DNA of 64,000 nucleotides from Marinitoga piezophila KA3 (GTDB taxonomy: Bacteria > Thermotogota > Thermotogae > Petrotogales > Petrotogaceae), in assembly GCF_000255135.1 (NCBI RefSeq), contig NC_016751.1:1364001-1428000 (forward strand), in the 5' to 3' direction. The notes beneath the pieces are model-generated. The model searched no databases. It saw only the letters and a program-made list of their open reading frames with translations, and was not told the DNA's origin. Both the position numbers and the translations under genes were made by a program. Below are positions 62,730 to 64,000 of the stretch, piece by piece (the stretch's first letter is position 1; each line of letters starts with the position of its first letter).

Positions 62730-63241
62730 AAAAGTATTATTATAACAATAAATATCTTTTTAAAGAAAAGATAAAAGAGAAATCTTTTTTTGGAGAAAAG
62801 AGAATAAATATTGTTCATAATTACGGAATTATAAAAAAATTCAGTGATAAAGATGAATTAAACATGTATATTATAAATAATGCAAGAGATTACGAGAGTT
62901 CAAAGGAAAAGGTTGGTGTTATAGATTTAGGAGAAAATATGTATTATTTATATTTGAAAAAATCTATGTTTAAATACAGATTTTCAATTAAATATGATTA
63001 CTATATACCAATAAATTTATTATTATGGAAACACCTTTCTAATAATGATTTTTCAAAATATAAAACAATAGTATTTGAAATTCAGGAAAGAAAAATTCTT
63101 TATTATAGAGAAAAAGAGTTTTTTGAGTATGGAATATATATAAATAATGTGTCAGAAGATATTTATTGTGTAAATCTGGATTGTGAAAAAATAAAAAAAA
63201 TAATATTAGAAGGTGATTTTAAAAATGTTGTGGGGGTTTGA
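62723..63241 (+). CDS. PilM-position cytoplasmic protein (unrecognised)
   Basis: A 172-residue soluble protein with no family that I can name. The segment VGVIDLGENMYYLYLKKSMFK resembles the first strand pair of the actin-like PilM/GspL proteins, but the ATP motifs are missing, and the length is half that of PilM. Its place before PilN-like and PilO-like genes supports a PilM/GspL-like adaptor (inference). Start GTG at 62723, 5 bases after GGGAGGGA; it overlaps the pilin stop by 7 bases. An in-frame ATG at 62708 sits in the ribosome site. Confidence 0.5.
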   Translation: MVKKYYYNNKYLFKEKIKEKSFFGEKRINIVHNYGIIKKFSDKDELNMYIINNARDYESSKEKVGVIDLGENMYYLYLKKSMFKYRFSIKYDYYIPINLLLWKHLSNNDFSKYKTIVFEIQERKILYYREKEFFEYGIYINNVSEDIYCVNLDCEKIKKIILEGDFKNVVGV

Positions 63242-63641
63242 ATCTCGATTGAGAAAATATTTAAATATATTTTCCTATGTGATATTATCAATTTCAATAA
63301 TATTTATGGGATTTTCTATATATTACTACAATAATAAAATTTATGAAATTAAACTCAATTATATTGATAATAGAGAAAAGATGTTTCAGGAATACAAAAA
63401 AAGAATAGAATTAGCCAGAAAGACTAATGAAGAATTTTTTAATTTTTTAAAATTTCTTGAGAAACTTGAAACTGAAGTTCGTATATTATCTCTGAAATAT
63501 TCTGCTAATACAACACTGGAAGCGACAATAGCAGTATCTATTAAAGATTCGGTTGAAATAGTGGCACCATTTGAAATTGAAGAAAAGGGAGATATAGATC
63601 TGGTATACAAGCAATATAAAATACTGGAGTTGAGAAAATGA
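63225..63641 (+). CDS. PilN-like bitopic membrane protein
   Basis: A 138-residue protein with a single helix (about 18-42), a periplasmic coiled coil (45-85) and a small alpha/beta domain at the end (TTLEATIAVSIKDSVEIV), the layout of PilN/GspL C-terminal parts. Too diverged to fix by eye. ATG at 63225, 8 bases after GAAGGTGA. Stop overlaps the next gene by ATGA. Confidence 0.55.
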   Translation: MLWGFESRLRKYLNIFSYVILSISIIFMGFSIYYYNNKIYEIKLNYIDNREKMFQEYKKRIELARKTNEEFFNFLKFLEKLETEVRILSLKYSANTTLEATIAVSIKDSVEIVAPFEIEEKGDIDLVYKQYKILELRK

Positions 63642-64000
63642 TATATAGATACGCTCTTTCAATAATAATTATTATAATTTCTTTGTTTATTATGAATAAA
63701 ACACAGGTAAATATCCCGAAAAAAAGTGTGGAAATTCCTCAGTATAAGATAGCATGTTCTGAAAACCCGATAATAAAAAAAAATCTATCCTCAATTGAAA
63801 TATCCAGTATAATATCTAAATTGGAAAATGAAAATGGAGTAATAATAGACAAATTATTTTTGAGAAAAAAAGATATTTTTGATAATAGTTATGATATATA
63901 TATTGAAAGACAAATTCCTGAAAATGTTAAAGTTATAAATATTCAGTTAGAGAAACAAAATAAGTATAAAAATTTCTTTCAAGGGATAGATTTTGATGTA
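63638..64000 (+). CDS. PilO-like membrane protein (partial)
   Basis: Open from ATG 63638 to the window edge (121 codons). N-terminal helix about residues 5-20 (ALSIIIIIISLFIM), then a Ser/Lys/Ile-rich periplasmic part with no recognised motif. By position it is a PilO/GspM-like subunit. The 3' part is outside the window. Confidence 0.5.
   Translation, partial: MIYRYALSIIIIIISLFIMNKTQVNIPKKSVEIPQYKIACSENPIIKKNLSSIEISSIISKLENENGVIIDKLFLRKKDIFDNSYDIYIERQIPENVKVINIQLEKQNKYKNFFQGIDFDV

Overview
The window is strongly AT-rich, densely coded bacterial chromosome. The gene content points to a thermophilic Thermotogae bacterium, most likely a Petrotogaceae-type organism such as Marinitoga or a relative. 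This is inferred from family resemblance and was not checked by search. Supporting signs are many small lipoproteins and beta-barrel-like secreted proteins suited to an outer 'toga', an MreB-containing cell, a GlpA-like/FAD oxidoreductase/DUF1667 trio, and fermentation genes (acetate kinase, glutamate dehydrogenase). Genes mostly start with ATG behind GGAGG/GGTGA ribosome sites, but several well-supported genes start with TTG or GTG.

Layout. 1-9312 (minus): one long, tightly coupled run, read right to left: a secreted FN3-like/propeller protein, the redox trio, a soluble histidine kinase, an HDOD protein, rbfA, truB, and the AMMECR1/radical-SAM pair (the radical-SAM gene leaves the window). 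9433-17126 (plus): an Mpv17-like membrane protein coupled to a sigma54-type response regulator, an acidic-repeat/TPR protein, an UMF1-family transporter, uridine phosphorylase, a secreted protein that may be leaderless, and a degenerate enolase-superfamily protein. 17157-19019 (minus): a lipoprotein with 14 LVIVD-type repeats. 19282-24717 (plus): a four-gene outer-envelope locus with two lipoproteins, a beta-barrel and a CBM48-plus-barrel fusion. It looks like a glucan-binding or uptake apparatus analogous in logic to Sus systems, and it is the best candidate here for an undescribed system.

24780-28110 (plus): an L7Ae/YlxQ-like protein, infB and a secreted protein. 28131-33610 (plus): surface polysaccharide genes (aminotransferase, membrane sugar dehydratase, WecA-like transferase) with one unknown gene. 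33645-36505 (plus): a divergent ATP-type PEP carboxykinase coupled to an MFS transporter. gdhA (minus) and ackA (plus) diverge from a 365-bp spacer. 39495-42923 (plus) is a LolD/FtsX-type ABC exporter. 42940-45423 (minus) is an ABC-2 exporter behind a TetR-type palindrome. A Lys-Leu-Gly tRNA cluster with a consensus promoter follows, and then a degenerate repeat array of about 58-60 bp period.

46441-55190 (minus): a housekeeping run, rimO, pgsA, thpR, recA, recX, rny, a clostripain-family lipoprotein, mreB and a phosphodiesterase. 55272-57918 (plus): a secreted HExxH metalloprotease-like/propeller protein. 57916-61086 (minus): a 77-aa protein behind a sigma28-like promoter, a PHP phosphoesterase, a CDF cation transporter and an ornithine/lysine-type racemase. 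61147-64000 (plus): a divergent type IV pilus/type II secretion operon that leaves the window.

Recurring architecture: an extended -10 element (TGTTATAAT) appears upstream of at least five transcription units; convergent gene pairs share bidirectional terminators that contain both stop codons; and two hairpins sit between a stop codon and the next ribosome site.
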